Shown: in pieces, positions 49,101-57,046 of the stretch | How positions within the stretch are numbered: the stretch's first letter is position 1 | Layout: the number at the start of each line of letters is the position of its first letter | Source of the DNA: Catellatospora methionotrophica | Lineage (GTDB): Bacteria > Actinomycetota > Actinomycetes > Mycobacteriales > Micromonosporaceae | Length of the DNA: 64,000 bases | Assembly: GCF_011297335.1 (NCBI RefSeq) | Contig: NZ_JAAOTJ010000001.1 | Coordinates: 434,001-498,000, forward strand | Reading direction: 5' to 3' | Notes under the pieces: model-generated | Told to the model about the DNA's origin: nothing | The model's input: the letters and a program-made list of their open reading frames with translations, nothing else | Database searches by the model: none | Translations under genes and position numbers: made by a program

Positions 49101-49904
49101 TACGTCGCCGGTGCCGTTGGTGGCGTTCGCGCTGGTGCTGGCCACGATCACCTGGTACGCGGCCTGGTACTGCTGCAAGGTGCTCGACGTCAGCTTCCAG
49201 CCGAACCGGGGCGCGCCGGCGTCCACGCCGAGCGGGTTGACCCGCCGCTCGACGGTGCCCTCCCCCACCGCGAACGGGGACGCTCCCGTGATGGTCGGCG
49301 CGACCACGGAGCTGTTCCACGGCGCGATGCCGTACGCGCCCAGGTCGGTGGCGGCGGGCCAGGACCCGTCGGCGAAGCCGGGCTGCTCCCAGCCGGTCGG
49401 CGAGCTCTGGGACGCCTTCCAGCCGCCGTCGGTGACCAGGTCGGTGACGCCGCCGGAGCTCGCGACGTACACCCTGCCCAGCAGGCCGGCCGGGCCCGAC
49501 GCCGTGTTCTGCACGGCGATGGCGAGGGTGTTGGTCCCGGCGACCAGCGCGGGCGCGAGGTCGACGTAGACGGCGCTCTTCCAGGCGTCGACGACGCGGG
49601 CCGAGCCCGCGAGCGGCTTGCCGTTGAGCCACACGTCGACGGTGTCGTCGCCGGTGAGGACGAGCTGAGCGTCGCTGACCGTGCCCGTGGGCGCGGTGAA
49701 CGTCTTGCGGAAGTAGCGGTGGGCGGCGGGCGCGGTGGTGCGCGGATCGCCCTCGGGATACCAGATCCAGTGCGCGCCGCTGACGCTGACCGGGGTGGCG
49801 GCGTCGGCGGGCGCGGCGGGCAGGATCGCGACGGAGGCGAGCAGGACGGCGAGGGCGACGGCCACTCGGCCACGGGCGTAGGGGGCGGTGACGGGACGGT
49901 GCAT
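46194..49904 (-). CDS. Secreted GH78 alpha-L-rhamnosidase with duplicated N-terminal module
   Basis: Releases terminal L-rhamnose from pectin side chains or glycosides. 1236 residues with a Sec signal peptide (cleavage near 36). A module starting GAHWIWYPEGDP (about 43-200) recurs at GASWIWYPEGDP (about 344-510), each ending in a GWKASQS and GW.Q.GF.D..W stretch. Between them lies the GH78 Fn3-like domain (about 220-325). After these come the Bac_rhamnosid_N region (LGLHETRLNGAKVG) and the (alpha/alpha)6 barrel with DCPNRDERLGWTGD, which carries the catalytic acids, and GWGDAGVIVPYTLW. A beta-sandwich ends the protein. ATG 49904 follows AGGAG; the earlier frame start is excluded by the operator. 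A rhamnose operator precedes it. Confidence 0.93.
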   Translation of the reverse strand: MHRPVTAPYARGRVAVALAVLLASVAILPAAPADAATPVSVSGAHWIWYPEGDPRTTAPAAHRYFRKTFTAPTGTVSDAQLVLTGDDTVDVWLNGKPLAGSARVVDAWKSAVYVDLAPALVAGTNTLAIAVQNTASGPAGLLGRVYVASSGGVTDLVTDGGWKASQSSPTGWEQPGFADGSWPAATDLGAYGIAPWNSSVVAPTITGASPFAVGEGTVERRVNPLGVDAGAPRFGWKLTSSTLQQYQAAYQVIVASTSANATNGTGDVWDSGRVSSRQAVDVAYAGAALTSLRRYYWRVRVWDTQGRASGWSAVQYFETGLRSPASEWQGSYIGQPAVTDGLTGASWIWYPEGDPIAGLPPMTRYFRRTVALSSAPTQASLVVTGDDTADVWVNGVQVSSSPRVTDSWKQATVVDLAGRLTSGNNVIAVAAQNTTQSPTGVIAKLTVAGGPTVTTDAGWKASQSGPSGWQQVGFNDSGWVAARALTAYGTGPWGANVIVRRAAPLLRKGFTISKPVASARLLTTALGLHETRLNGAKVGADTLAPGWTDYNKRLQYKVYDVTGQLRQGTNALGAWLGSGWYSGSIGMAGSQRYGTQPWYSAQLHISYTDGTSAVIRTDNTWKVATGPIRAEDLYTGEEYDARLTVNGWDGPDYNDGGWATAAVRSGAAPRLVSQVDNGVTVQSELRPISLNQPKPGVWVFDLGQNFTGWDRLRVTGAAGTVVTLRHAEVLNADGTIYTDNLRVAGLATDRYTLAGTGAQEVWTPRFTVHGYRYVEVTGFPGTPNLDTITGLAAWTSGAQLGTLTTSNSLINQLQQAILWGQRSNMLSIPTDCPNRDERLGWTGDIASFAATSTFNIDMQGFLDKFADDLTDAQHADGAFTDTAPDACCGAGTAGWGDAGVIVPYTLWQRYGDLQVVNQHFDAMARWVDYLRSTSGADLIRNTGGYGDWLNVNDDTARDLIATAFFSWSARMVSRMAAATGRTAQASSYGTLADQVATAFTNRWVAADGTVAGNTQTGYVLALAFGLLPANRVAGAVNKLVAEVASAGGHLTVGFLGVENLLPVLADNGRADIAYQILLQPGYPGWGYMLGKGATTIWERWDGIQTNGAFQTPGMNSFNHYGLGSVGDFLYRQVGGLSSASPGYQSQLVAPRPGGGLTSAKSAMQTPYGQAVSDWSVSGGVLTLRVTVPAGTSATVRVPAASAAAVTAPAQAVAFGYSQGAASYHLPSGSYVFTAPA

Positions 49905-49932
49905 GGCGACTCCTATGAGGGGGATCGCGTGA

Positions 49933-49946
49933 TTAAAACGTTTCAT
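49933..49946. promoter_or_regulatory. LacI-type operator TTAAAACGTTTCAT (rhamnose regulon site 4)
   Basis: Lies 28 bases before the GH78 start and about 7.9 kb from lacI. It matches site 3 in ACGTTTCAT and has the same central CG palindrome, linking the extracellular enzyme to the uptake locus. Confidence 0.68.
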
Positions 49947-50090
49947 TACACGGCGGGTGTCCAGACCCTAGGGTGCTCAATCAACGCTGTCAATATCTGG
50001 CCGTAACGTCCCTGACACACGGGCCGCAATCCGTTAACCTGCGCCGGTGATCTCCGCCAGGTCCGGCCGAGCCAAGAAGGTGTGTCCTGA

Positions 50091-51413
50091 GTGAACCCTG
50101 ACGTCGACCACCTGCTGGCCGAACACGACAGTCAACTACGCGGCCGGACGCCCCGGTTCGCGCCGCTGGGTGCGGTGACGGAGGTCGACGGCCCCGTCGT
50201 ACGCACCCACTACGGCACCCATGGCACCGTCGATTTCCGGGGTGCCCCCGACGCCGACCTCGCGGACCTGATCCGGCGCCAGCAGGCCGCGTTCGCCGCC
50301 CGCGCCGAACCGGTGGAATGGAGAGTATTCGGCCACGACCCGGCCGGGGTGGCAGCACACCTGCTCGACGCGGGATTCGCCCCCGGCTGGCTACGCCCGG
50401 TCCTGATCTGCGCGATCGACGAGGTGGCCGTCGGACGGCCACTGCCCGCCGGTCAGCGGGTCCGTGATTTCGCCTACGGAGACGACGCGCTGCTGCCCGA
50501 GATCCGGGCGATGGCCGAGCGGTCGTCGCCGCACCTCAAGACCCTGGCCGAGCTTGAGGCGGACGGCGGCTCCCAACACTGGGACCGCAACTTGCTGATT
50601 CTCGAAACCGACGGCCGCATGCGCGCCGCCGCCTGGGCGGAGTTCGTCGGCGAGACGCAGTTCGTCGCCATCGGCGGGCTGACCGCTGACCATCCCGCCT
50701 TCCTGGCGGGGTGGATCGACTGGACCGCGCGACGCCGCGACTACCCCGGTCGGCAGGCGGGATCGGACTCGCGATACTTCGTCGCCGAAGCCGACGGCGA
50801 CCTGCGGACGATGCTCGTCGATCAAGGCTTTCAGCAGGTCACCACCGTGCAGACCTACCACTGGGCACCGCCGGGACCGACCATGCGGATGCGCCCCGTG
50901 CGGCGGGTCGACGGCGACCCGCACGACGAACTCGTCATGGAGCGATTCGCCGCGCGGTGGGAGTTCCCGCCGCAGACACCCGACCACGGACTCGTCGAGC
51001 CGGCCGACTCCGTCACCTGGCACCTCGCCGCCATCGACGGTGACGACAGCCTCGTCGGCGAACTGCACCGCATCATCGAACGCGGCCTGCGCTCGTGCAC
51101 CCGACCCGGCGAGCGTGTGTACGCGTTGAACCCAGGCACGCAGGGCTATCACTTCGACCCCCGGCTCGTGGGCAGACCGGGGCAGCCACTGACGCCTGGC
51201 CCTGCCTACCCTGACCAGTGCGAATACCGCGTCTACACCACCGGCGACATCCGCCTGGGCACCTTCGGTGATCCATGGGAACGCTCACTGTGCGTCTTCG
51301 GTGTCGACCTGCTGGCGAAGATCGAACCCGACCTCGACGTGCTGCTCGGGCCGGTCCTGCGACGCGGCGGGCAGAACGTGGAGAACAGCTGGACGTTCGA
51401 TCCGCCACGGTAG
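50091..51413 (+). CDS. GNAT acetyltransferase fused to DUF2716
   Basis: 440 residues. The N-terminal part (about 1-265) looks like a GNAT protein: EWRVFGHDPAGVAAHLLDAG, then a weak acetyl-CoA loop region (FVAIGGLTADHPAFLAGW) and a second half ending VDQGFQQVTTVQTYHW. The C-terminal part (about 285-440) matches DUF2716: VMERFAARWEFPPQTPD, SVTWHLAAI, ERVYALNPGTQGYHFDP, YRVYTTGDIRLGTFGDPWE and SLCVFGVDLLA. DUF2716 normally stands alone at about 150 residues. The GNAT QxxGxG motif is not obvious, so catalysis is doubtful. GTG 50091 is preceded by GAAGG at ten bases. The gene is divergent from the GH78 gene and convergent with the second M23 gene. Confidence 0.75.
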   Translation: MNPDVDHLLAEHDSQLRGRTPRFAPLGAVTEVDGPVVRTHYGTHGTVDFRGAPDADLADLIRRQQAAFAARAEPVEWRVFGHDPAGVAAHLLDAGFAPGWLRPVLICAIDEVAVGRPLPAGQRVRDFAYGDDALLPEIRAMAERSSPHLKTLAELEADGGSQHWDRNLLILETDGRMRAAAWAEFVGETQFVAIGGLTADHPAFLAGWIDWTARRRDYPGRQAGSDSRYFVAEADGDLRTMLVDQGFQQVTTVQTYHWAPPGPTMRMRPVRRVDGDPHDELVMERFAARWEFPPQTPDHGLVEPADSVTWHLAAIDGDDSLVGELHRIIERGLRSCTRPGERVYALNPGTQGYHFDPRLVGRPGQPLTPGPAYPDQCEYRVYTTGDIRLGTFGDPWERSLCVFGVDLLAKIEPDLDVLLGPVLRRGGQNVENSWTFDPPR

Positions 51414-51584
51414 CCCGACCTCGACCTGCGAACAGGTGCGCCGCTTGTCGATCAGTCCAGGACCGGTGCGGCAGGTGGCTCGGGACGCCGCAATAACCCG
51501 GCTCTGCCACCGGCCCGAAAAGCACTATGGCCCCGCCGCCCCGGCCGCGCAAACGCTTTCCGCCCTGGAAGTTCCTGACCACAA

Positions 51585-51626
51585 GCCGGAGCCGCCGCCT
51601 GATTCCCCTCGGACGGCGGCTCCGGC
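51585..51626. terminator. Hairpin terminator between convergent genes
   Basis: A 13-base-pair perfect stem (51585-51597 with 51614-51626) with a 16-base loop, just beyond the second M23 stop. The 220-base gap holds nothing else except an AAACGCTTTCC at 51551-51561. Confidence 0.7.
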
Positions 51627-51633
51627 CGCTGGT

Positions 51634-52968
51634 TCAGTTGGGGTAGAGGTACTTCACGCCGTTGAGCGTCAGCACGCTGGTGCGTGAGCCGGTCACGCCC
51701 GAGTTGACGTTGCGCCAGCCGTTGTTGCTGCTCGCCTCGTGCACGTAACCGCCGTACATGGTGTAGATCAGCTTCTCGCCGTTGAGGTTCGCCGCCGCGA
51801 TCGTCGCGCCGGACACGCCGGAGATGCCGGTGCCCATGTACGCCCAGCCCGCGTTACTGGCCGCCTCGTACACCGCGCCGCCGTTGACCGCGTACAGGAT
51901 CTTCGTGGTGCCGACCGTGATCGCGGCGACGGCCGAGGCGGGCACGCCCGTGCTGATGTTGCGCCAGCCGTTGGCGCTGTGCGCCTCGTGCACGTAACCG
52001 CCGACGATGCTGTAGACGTACTTCACGCCGTTGAGCGCGATCACCGCGATCGACGTGTTGCTCACCCCGCCGATGCCCGTGTTGAGGTTGCGCCAGCCGT
52101 TGTTGCTGCTGGCCTCGTGGACGAAACCGCCGATGACGCTGTAGATCAGCTTCTCGCCGTTGAGGTTCAGCGCCGCGAGCGCCGTGCCCTGCGCGCCGTT
52201 GATGCCGGTGTGCAGGTTGTTCCAGCCGGTGCTGCTGCCCGCCTCGAAGATCTGGCCGCCCTTGCTGCTATAAATGATCTTAGCGCCACCGACCTGGATC
52301 ACGGCGGTGGCCGTGGCGGTCACCGCGCCGTTTGGACCGGAGACCGGGATCATCCGCCAGCCGTTGGCGCTGTGCGCCTCGTACACCTGCTGGCCGCCGT
52401 TGCAGTTGGCACTGGTCGCGTTGCGCGCCAGGGACACCGGGCCGTTGACGTAGATCGGGCCGGTGGCCGCGCTGCCGTCGGAGGTGATGCCCGAGGGCGA
52501 GCCGTTGAAGTACGCCTCGGTCTTGCCGCCGTCGCGGGTCACCTCGAAGTGCAGGTGCGGTCCGGTGGAGTTGCCGGTGCTGCCCACCCAGCCGATCGGG
52601 ACGCCGCCGTCGACCCAGCCCGAGCTGTGGATCGCCGGCTGGATCATGTGCATGTACGTGGTGCGCCAGCCGCCGCCGTGGTCGATGACCGCGTAGTTGC
52701 CGCCACCGCTGCTGTACCCGGCGCTGATGGTGCCGCCCGCCGCGGACAGGATCAGGCGGCCGTTGCTGGCGCCGCCCGTGAACGTCATGTCGATGTCGTA
52801 GTCGTCGTGGCCGGCGTACGTGGCCATCCGCCACGTCTCGCCGCAGGGGAACGGCAGCTGGAAGAACGGCATCGGGCCGGCCGCGCGGGCCGGGCCGGCG
52901 CCGACCGCCAGCACGGCCAGCAACGTCGCGCACACGCCGGACAGGGCGCGCAGAAGTCTTTCTGACAT
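51634..52968 (-). CDS. Secreted M23 peptidase with six C-terminal EAxSxxxW repeats (copy 2)
   Basis: 444 residues. A Sec signal peptide ends near 30 (ARAA). The LytM domain (about 35-175) has YAGHDDYDIDMTF (likely zinc ligands H54 and D58 or D60), YMHM and GPHLHFEV (H138/H140). Six repeats of about 42 residues follow from about 195, such as VYEAHSANGWRMIPVSG, VHEASSNNGWRNLNTGI and VYEAASNAGWAYMGTG, as in copy 1 at 21480-22799. The two proteins share the repeat region closely but use different export signals and different peptidase N-termini. ATG 52968 has GAAAGG upstream. An AfsR-type regulator starts 180 bases away on the other strand. Confidence 0.87.
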   Translation of the reverse strand: MSERLLRALSGVCATLLAVLAVGAGPARAAGPMPFFQLPFPCGETWRMATYAGHDDYDIDMTFTGGASNGRLILSAAGGTISAGYSSGGGNYAVIDHGGGWRTTYMHMIQPAIHSSGWVDGGVPIGWVGSTGNSTGPHLHFEVTRDGGKTEAYFNGSPSGITSDGSAATGPIYVNGPVSLARNATSANCNGGQQVYEAHSANGWRMIPVSGPNGAVTATATAVIQVGGAKIIYSSKGGQIFEAGSSTGWNNLHTGINGAQGTALAALNLNGEKLIYSVIGGFVHEASSNNGWRNLNTGIGGVSNTSIAVIALNGVKYVYSIVGGYVHEAHSANGWRNISTGVPASAVAAITVGTTKILYAVNGGAVYEAASNAGWAYMGTGISGVSGATIAAANLNGEKLIYTMYGGYVHEASSNNGWRNVNSGVTGSRTSVLTLNGVKYLYPN

Positions 52969-53096
52969 GGGGTGCCTTTCAACGGGGGGATCGGGACGCA
53001 CACAGGGAAAATGAAGATCGAGAGAATTCGAGGTGCTGGGCGGCCGGATGGTACGGTGACCGGCCTACAATTTGTGCACATCGCTGTACAACCGTC

Positions 53097-53121
53097 GGCC
53101 GCAACCGTTTGGCCGCAACCG
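53097..53121. promoter_or_regulatory. Tandem direct repeat GGCCGCAACCG x2
   Basis: Two identical 11-mers (53097-53107 and 53111-53121), 14 bases apart start to start, in the divergent gap between the M23 gene and the AfsR-type gene, 28 bases before the latter. SARP proteins bind direct repeats, so this could be an autoregulatory or shared site, though the spacing is not the classical 11 bases. Confidence 0.4.
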
Positions 53122-53148
53122 CTGGCGCTCGGCACGCTGAGGTGAGGA

Positions 53149-55947
53149 TTGTCCATCCACTTCGACCTGCTCGGCCCGTTGGCGGTGTCGCTGGACGGCC
53201 GACCGGTCCCGCTCGGTTCGACCAAGCAGCAGCTGATTCTGGCGGCGCTGCTGCTGCGGCCGTCTGAGTCCGTCACCACCGGTGAGCTGGCGTCGATGCT
53301 GTGGGGCGATCAACCCCCCGCGTCGGCCGCCGCGAACGTACGCACCTACGTACGTGGGCTGCGCCTGGCGCTGACCGACCCGCCGACCGCCGAGCAGCGC
53401 ATCCTCACCACGCCAGGCGGTTATCTGCTACGGGTCGAGCCGGGCGAGCGGGACGTGGACCGCTTCGACGCCGCGGCGGCGCGGGGCCGGGCGGCGCTGG
53501 CTGCGGGCGACCCGGTGGGCGCGGAGCCCGAGCTGTCCGCGGCGGTCGCCATGTGGCGCGGCCCCGCGCTCGCGGGCCTGCCCCTGCCGCGGTTGCTCAC
53601 GGGACGGGTCACCCAGCTGGAGGAGCGGCGGCTGCTGACCGAGGAGGACTACGCCGTGGCCCGGCTCGCGCTCGGCGAACCGGCCGAGGTGATCCCCCGG
53701 CTGCGCGCCCTGCTCGACCGGCATCCCCTGCGGCAGCGCGCCTGGGCGCAGCTCATGGCGAGCCTGTACCACATCGGCGACGTGTCGGGCGCGCTGGCCG
53801 CGTTCCGGCAGGCACGGCGGGTGCTAGCGGAGCAGACCGGGATGGACCCCGGCCCGGAGCTGGTCCGGCTGCACGACGACATCCTGCACCACCGCCTCGG
53901 CAGGGTGTCCGCGCCACCCGATCCGGGTCGCGAGCCGCCGCAGGCGCCCCCTCGCCAGCTGCCGCTCGCCCGGCCAGGGTTCGTCGGCCGCGCGGCCGAG
54001 TTGTCCCTGCTCGACGCCGTCGCGGACAACGCGGACGCGACATCGTCCAGTGTGGACATAGTCACCGTCAGCGGGATGGCCGGCGTCGGCAAGACCACAC
54101 TGGCCCTGCACTGGGCGCACCGGGTGATCGCGCGGTTCCCCGACGGCCAGCTGTATGTGAACCTGCGCGGATACGCCGACGCCGACGCCCTGTCCCCGGC
54201 TGACGCGCTGGTCGCGCTCCTGGAGGCGCTCGGTGTGCCGACCGGCAGGATTCCAGGCAGCACCGACGCCCGGACGGGTCTGTACCGGAGCCTGCTGGCC
54301 TCCCGGCGGATGCTGCTCGTGCTCGACAACGCCCGCGATGCCGAGCAGGTGCGCCCGCTGCTGCCCGGCGCGGGCCGCTGTGTGGTCGTCGTGACCAGCC
54401 GTGACCAGCTGACCAGCCTCGTCGCGGCGGAGGGCGCCCGGCCGCTGACGCTGGACGTGCTCACCGCCACGGAGTCGATGAGCCTGCTGCGCGGCAGGCT
54501 CGGCGCGCACCGGCTCGCCGCGGAACCGGCGGCGACCGCCGAGATGATCGAGGCGACGGGCCGCCTGCCGCTGGCCCTGTCGATGGTGGCGGCGCGGGTG
54601 GCGGCCAAGCCGACGTTCCCGCTGGAAGCCGTGGCCGCGCAGCTGCGCCCGGCCGAGGACCGGCTAGGGGCGCTGGCCGACGGCGACGTCCGGCGCGTGT
54701 TCTCCTGGTCGCACCGGGCCCTGAGCCCGGACGCGGCCCGGCTGCTGCGCCTGCTCGGCCTGCACCCGGGCCCGGACCTGACCGGCGACGCCGCCGCGGC
54801 GCTGCTCGGGTGTCCCCGGGCCGCCGTCACGCCGCTGCTGCACGAGCTGACCCGGCTGCACCTGCTGGCCGAGCATCTGCCGGAGCGCTACGCGCTGCAC
54901 GACCTGCTGCGGTCGTACGCGGCCGAGCTGGCACGGGCGGCGGAGCAGCCCGCCGCGAGGGGTGCCGCGGTCAGCCGGATGTACGACCACTACCTGCACA
55001 GCGCGTACCCGGCCGCGCTGCTGCTCCAGCCGACGTGGACGCCGGTCGACCCGGTGCCCGCGCTGCCGTCGAACGTCCACTCGCCGATGCCGGACCGGGC
55101 CGCCGCCGTGGCCTGGTTCAACGCCGAGCACCCCGTGCTGCTGCGGGTGCTGCGCCAGGCCGCGGAGACCGGCTTCGAGCGGTACGCCTGCCAGCTCGCC
55201 TGGACGCTGGCCGCCTACCTGGCCCCCCGTGGCCTGTTCCAGGAGCAGCTGGCCGCCCAGCAGGCCGCGCTCACCGCGGCGGAGCGGATCGGCGACGTGG
55301 CGGCCCAGGCGCTGGCCAACCGGATGCTGGCCCGTGCGCTCATGCGCCTGGGCGACCACGACGCCGCCGAGCACCGCGTACAGCGGGCGCTGGCGCTGTA
55401 CGACCAGCTCGGCGACCTGGACGGCCTCGCCCTGACGCTGCGGCACTACACCGAGCACTGCACCGCGCGCGGAAGGCTGGCCGAGGCGCTGGCGCACAGC
55501 GTCGAGGCGTTGCGGGTGTCGCGGCTGATGGGCAGCCGGTACGCCGAGGCGCGGGCGCTGAACACCAAGGGCTACCTGCACGCCCTCAACGGCGACTACC
55601 GGCAGGCTGTCGCCGACTGCACGCAGGCCCTCGACGAGCAGCGGCAGATGGACGACCGGGTGGGCCAGGCCGCGACGTTGGACAGCCTCGGCTTCGCCCA
55701 CCAGCGCCTCGGTGACCTGGACCGGGCCGTGGAGTGCTACGAGCAGTCCATCGAACGGTTCCGGGACTCGGCCAACCGCTACCACGAGGCGGAGACCCTG
55801 ACCCGGCTGGGCGAGGCGCGGGAGGCGATGGCGGACCCCCTCGCGGCCGCCGAGGCGTGGCGGCGGGCCGTGCGCATCTACGACGACCTGGGGGACCCCG
55901 CCGCCGACGAGGCACGGCGGCGGCTGACCCGCGTGATCGCCGCCTGA
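53149..55947 (+). CDS. AfsR-type regulator: SARP/BTAD + STAND ATPase + TPR (copy 2)
   Basis: 932 residues. SARP winged helix (HFDLLGPLAVSLDG at the start; MLWGDQPPAS; VRTYVRGLRLAL), BTAD (MWRGPALAGL; GMDPGPELVRLHDDIL), STAND ATPase with Walker A SGMAGVGKTTLALHW and Walker B-like MLLVLDNARD, the VVVTSRDQL sensor, then a winged-helix/relay (LRLLGLHPGPDL) and TPR helices (about 690-925). The start is TTG at 53149 with GAGG six bases upstream. This is the second copy of the regulator-plus-M23 pairing, but here the peptidase is divergent rather than downstream. It is probably the regulator of the divergent M23 gene. Ligand unknown. Confidence 0.87.
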   Translation: MSIHFDLLGPLAVSLDGRPVPLGSTKQQLILAALLLRPSESVTTGELASMLWGDQPPASAAANVRTYVRGLRLALTDPPTAEQRILTTPGGYLLRVEPGERDVDRFDAAAARGRAALAAGDPVGAEPELSAAVAMWRGPALAGLPLPRLLTGRVTQLEERRLLTEEDYAVARLALGEPAEVIPRLRALLDRHPLRQRAWAQLMASLYHIGDVSGALAAFRQARRVLAEQTGMDPGPELVRLHDDILHHRLGRVSAPPDPGREPPQAPPRQLPLARPGFVGRAAELSLLDAVADNADATSSSVDIVTVSGMAGVGKTTLALHWAHRVIARFPDGQLYVNLRGYADADALSPADALVALLEALGVPTGRIPGSTDARTGLYRSLLASRRMLLVLDNARDAEQVRPLLPGAGRCVVVVTSRDQLTSLVAAEGARPLTLDVLTATESMSLLRGRLGAHRLAAEPAATAEMIEATGRLPLALSMVAARVAAKPTFPLEAVAAQLRPAEDRLGALADGDVRRVFSWSHRALSPDAARLLRLLGLHPGPDLTGDAAAALLGCPRAAVTPLLHELTRLHLLAEHLPERYALHDLLRSYAAELARAAEQPAARGAAVSRMYDHYLHSAYPAALLLQPTWTPVDPVPALPSNVHSPMPDRAAAVAWFNAEHPVLLRVLRQAAETGFERYACQLAWTLAAYLAPRGLFQEQLAAQQAALTAAERIGDVAAQALANRMLARALMRLGDHDAAEHRVQRALALYDQLGDLDGLALTLRHYTEHCTARGRLAEALAHSVEALRVSRLMGSRYAEARALNTKGYLHALNGDYRQAVADCTQALDEQRQMDDRVGQAATLDSLGFAHQRLGDLDRAVECYEQSIERFRDSANRYHEAETLTRLGEAREAMADPLAAAEAWRRAVRIYDDLGDPAADEARRRLTRVIAA

Positions 55948-55978
55948 GCGCGACGCTGTCGCGGCGGGTTCCCGCTGG

Positions 55979-56992
55979 TCACACGGGCAGTAGTGCCAGC
56001 ACCGAGACGACGGCCCGATGGTCGGTGCCCGGCACGGTCCGCTCGCCTGCGGAGACGCCCGCGAGTCCGGGGCCGTGCAGGACGTGGTCGAGCTGCACCA
56101 GAGGCGGCAGCAGGTTCATCCCGACCGGCCAAGTGCGGGCCCAGCCGCGGCCGAGCTCGTCATGGGTGTCGGTGAGCCCCGCGGCGAGCAGGTCGCGCAT
56201 CGGCGCGTGGTCGAGGGTGGCGTTGAAGTCACCCAGGAAGACCGTGTCCGGGCCGCTGTCACGGGCGGCGGAGGCCAGCGCGGCCATGTCGCGCGTCCAG
56301 CGCTCCGGGTCGCCGACCGGGTAGTAGGTGTGCACGGCCACCAGCCGCACGGTACGTGTGCCGACCGTCAGCTCCGCGGTGGTCTGCGGCCAGGCAGTGT
56401 CGGCGGCCAGCGCGCCACCCCGGTTCAGCGGGAACCGGGAGTAGATCGAGGCGTCCCACTCGGGGCGGAGCTCGTGATAGGGCAGCAGCGTGTCCAGGCC
56501 GGCCGCGGTCAGCGCGGCGACGCCCGCCGGCGGCAGCTGCTGCACGGCGAGCACGTCGAGACGCTCGGCCCGCACCAGCCGCACCAGCGCGGCCGGATCC
56601 GCCGCGCCGACGTCGGCGTTGACGGTCGCCACGCGCAGCTGCGCCGCCTGGGCGGGGACCTGCCGCCCGTCCGGTGTGAAGCGGGGCGTCAGCAGCACCA
56701 GGTGGGCCACTGCGAGGACCGCGCAGACGGCAACCGCCCAGCGCGTACGCAGCGCGGCGACGGCGAGCACGGCGGCTAGCAGGAACACGCTGAGCACGGC
56801 CGAGTACGGCAGGAGCACGATCGGCACGGCGAGCGGTGTGCCCGCGTCCAGGCCGGTCAGCCGCACGATGAGCAGCGCCGACGGCACGGCGAGGACGGCG
56901 CCGAGGGCCAGGCCGGGCAGCCGCCGCCGGACCCTGCCTGCCGGTTTGATCCCGTCCGCAGGCTGCGGGACGGTGACGGCGGTGTCGGTCAT
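55979..56992 (-). CDS. Membrane-anchored endonuclease/exonuclease/phosphatase (EEP) fold protein
   Basis: 337 residues. Three hydrophobic helices (about 28-48, 55-85 and 88-104) anchor the protein. The EEP domain starts at LRVATVNADVG and continues with RLDVLAVQQLPPAG, VAVHTYYPVG, FLGDFNATLDHAP, LDHVLHG and TDHRAVVSVL, the catalytic Asp-Asn and His motifs of the family. The metal-binding glutamate that normally follows the LAVQ strand is glutamine (QQ), so activity may be reduced or altered. Related actinobacterial proteins are annotated as membrane EEP proteins of unknown substrate. It is convergent with the AfsR-type gene. Confidence 0.82.
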   Translation of the reverse strand: MTDTAVTVPQPADGIKPAGRVRRRLPGLALGAVLAVPSALLIVRLTGLDAGTPLAVPIVLLPYSAVLSVFLLAAVLAVAALRTRWAVAVCAVLAVAHLVLLTPRFTPDGRQVPAQAAQLRVATVNADVGAADPAALVRLVRAERLDVLAVQQLPPAGVAALTAAGLDTLLPYHELRPEWDASIYSRFPLNRGGALAADTAWPQTTAELTVGTRTVRLVAVHTYYPVGDPERWTRDMAALASAARDSGPDTVFLGDFNATLDHAPMRDLLAAGLTDTHDELGRGWARTWPVGMNLLPPLVQLDHVLHGPGLAGVSAGERTVPGTDHRAVVSVLALLPV

Positions 56993-57046
56993 CGGTCCCC
57001 CGCTCGGTGCTGCGCGTCCGGTGATCTTACGTGCGGGCGGGGCTGG

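Noticed and set aside
45960-50006. A very long open frame on the plus strand (over 1300 codons) opposite the GH78 gene
   Set aside because: It is the antisense shadow of a high-GC gene with strong third-position bias. The minus-strand protein has family motifs throughout and the plus-strand product has none.
51551-51561. AAACGCTTTCC as another carbohydrate operator
   Set aside because: It is only a half palindrome and lies between convergent genes, where no promoter is expected.
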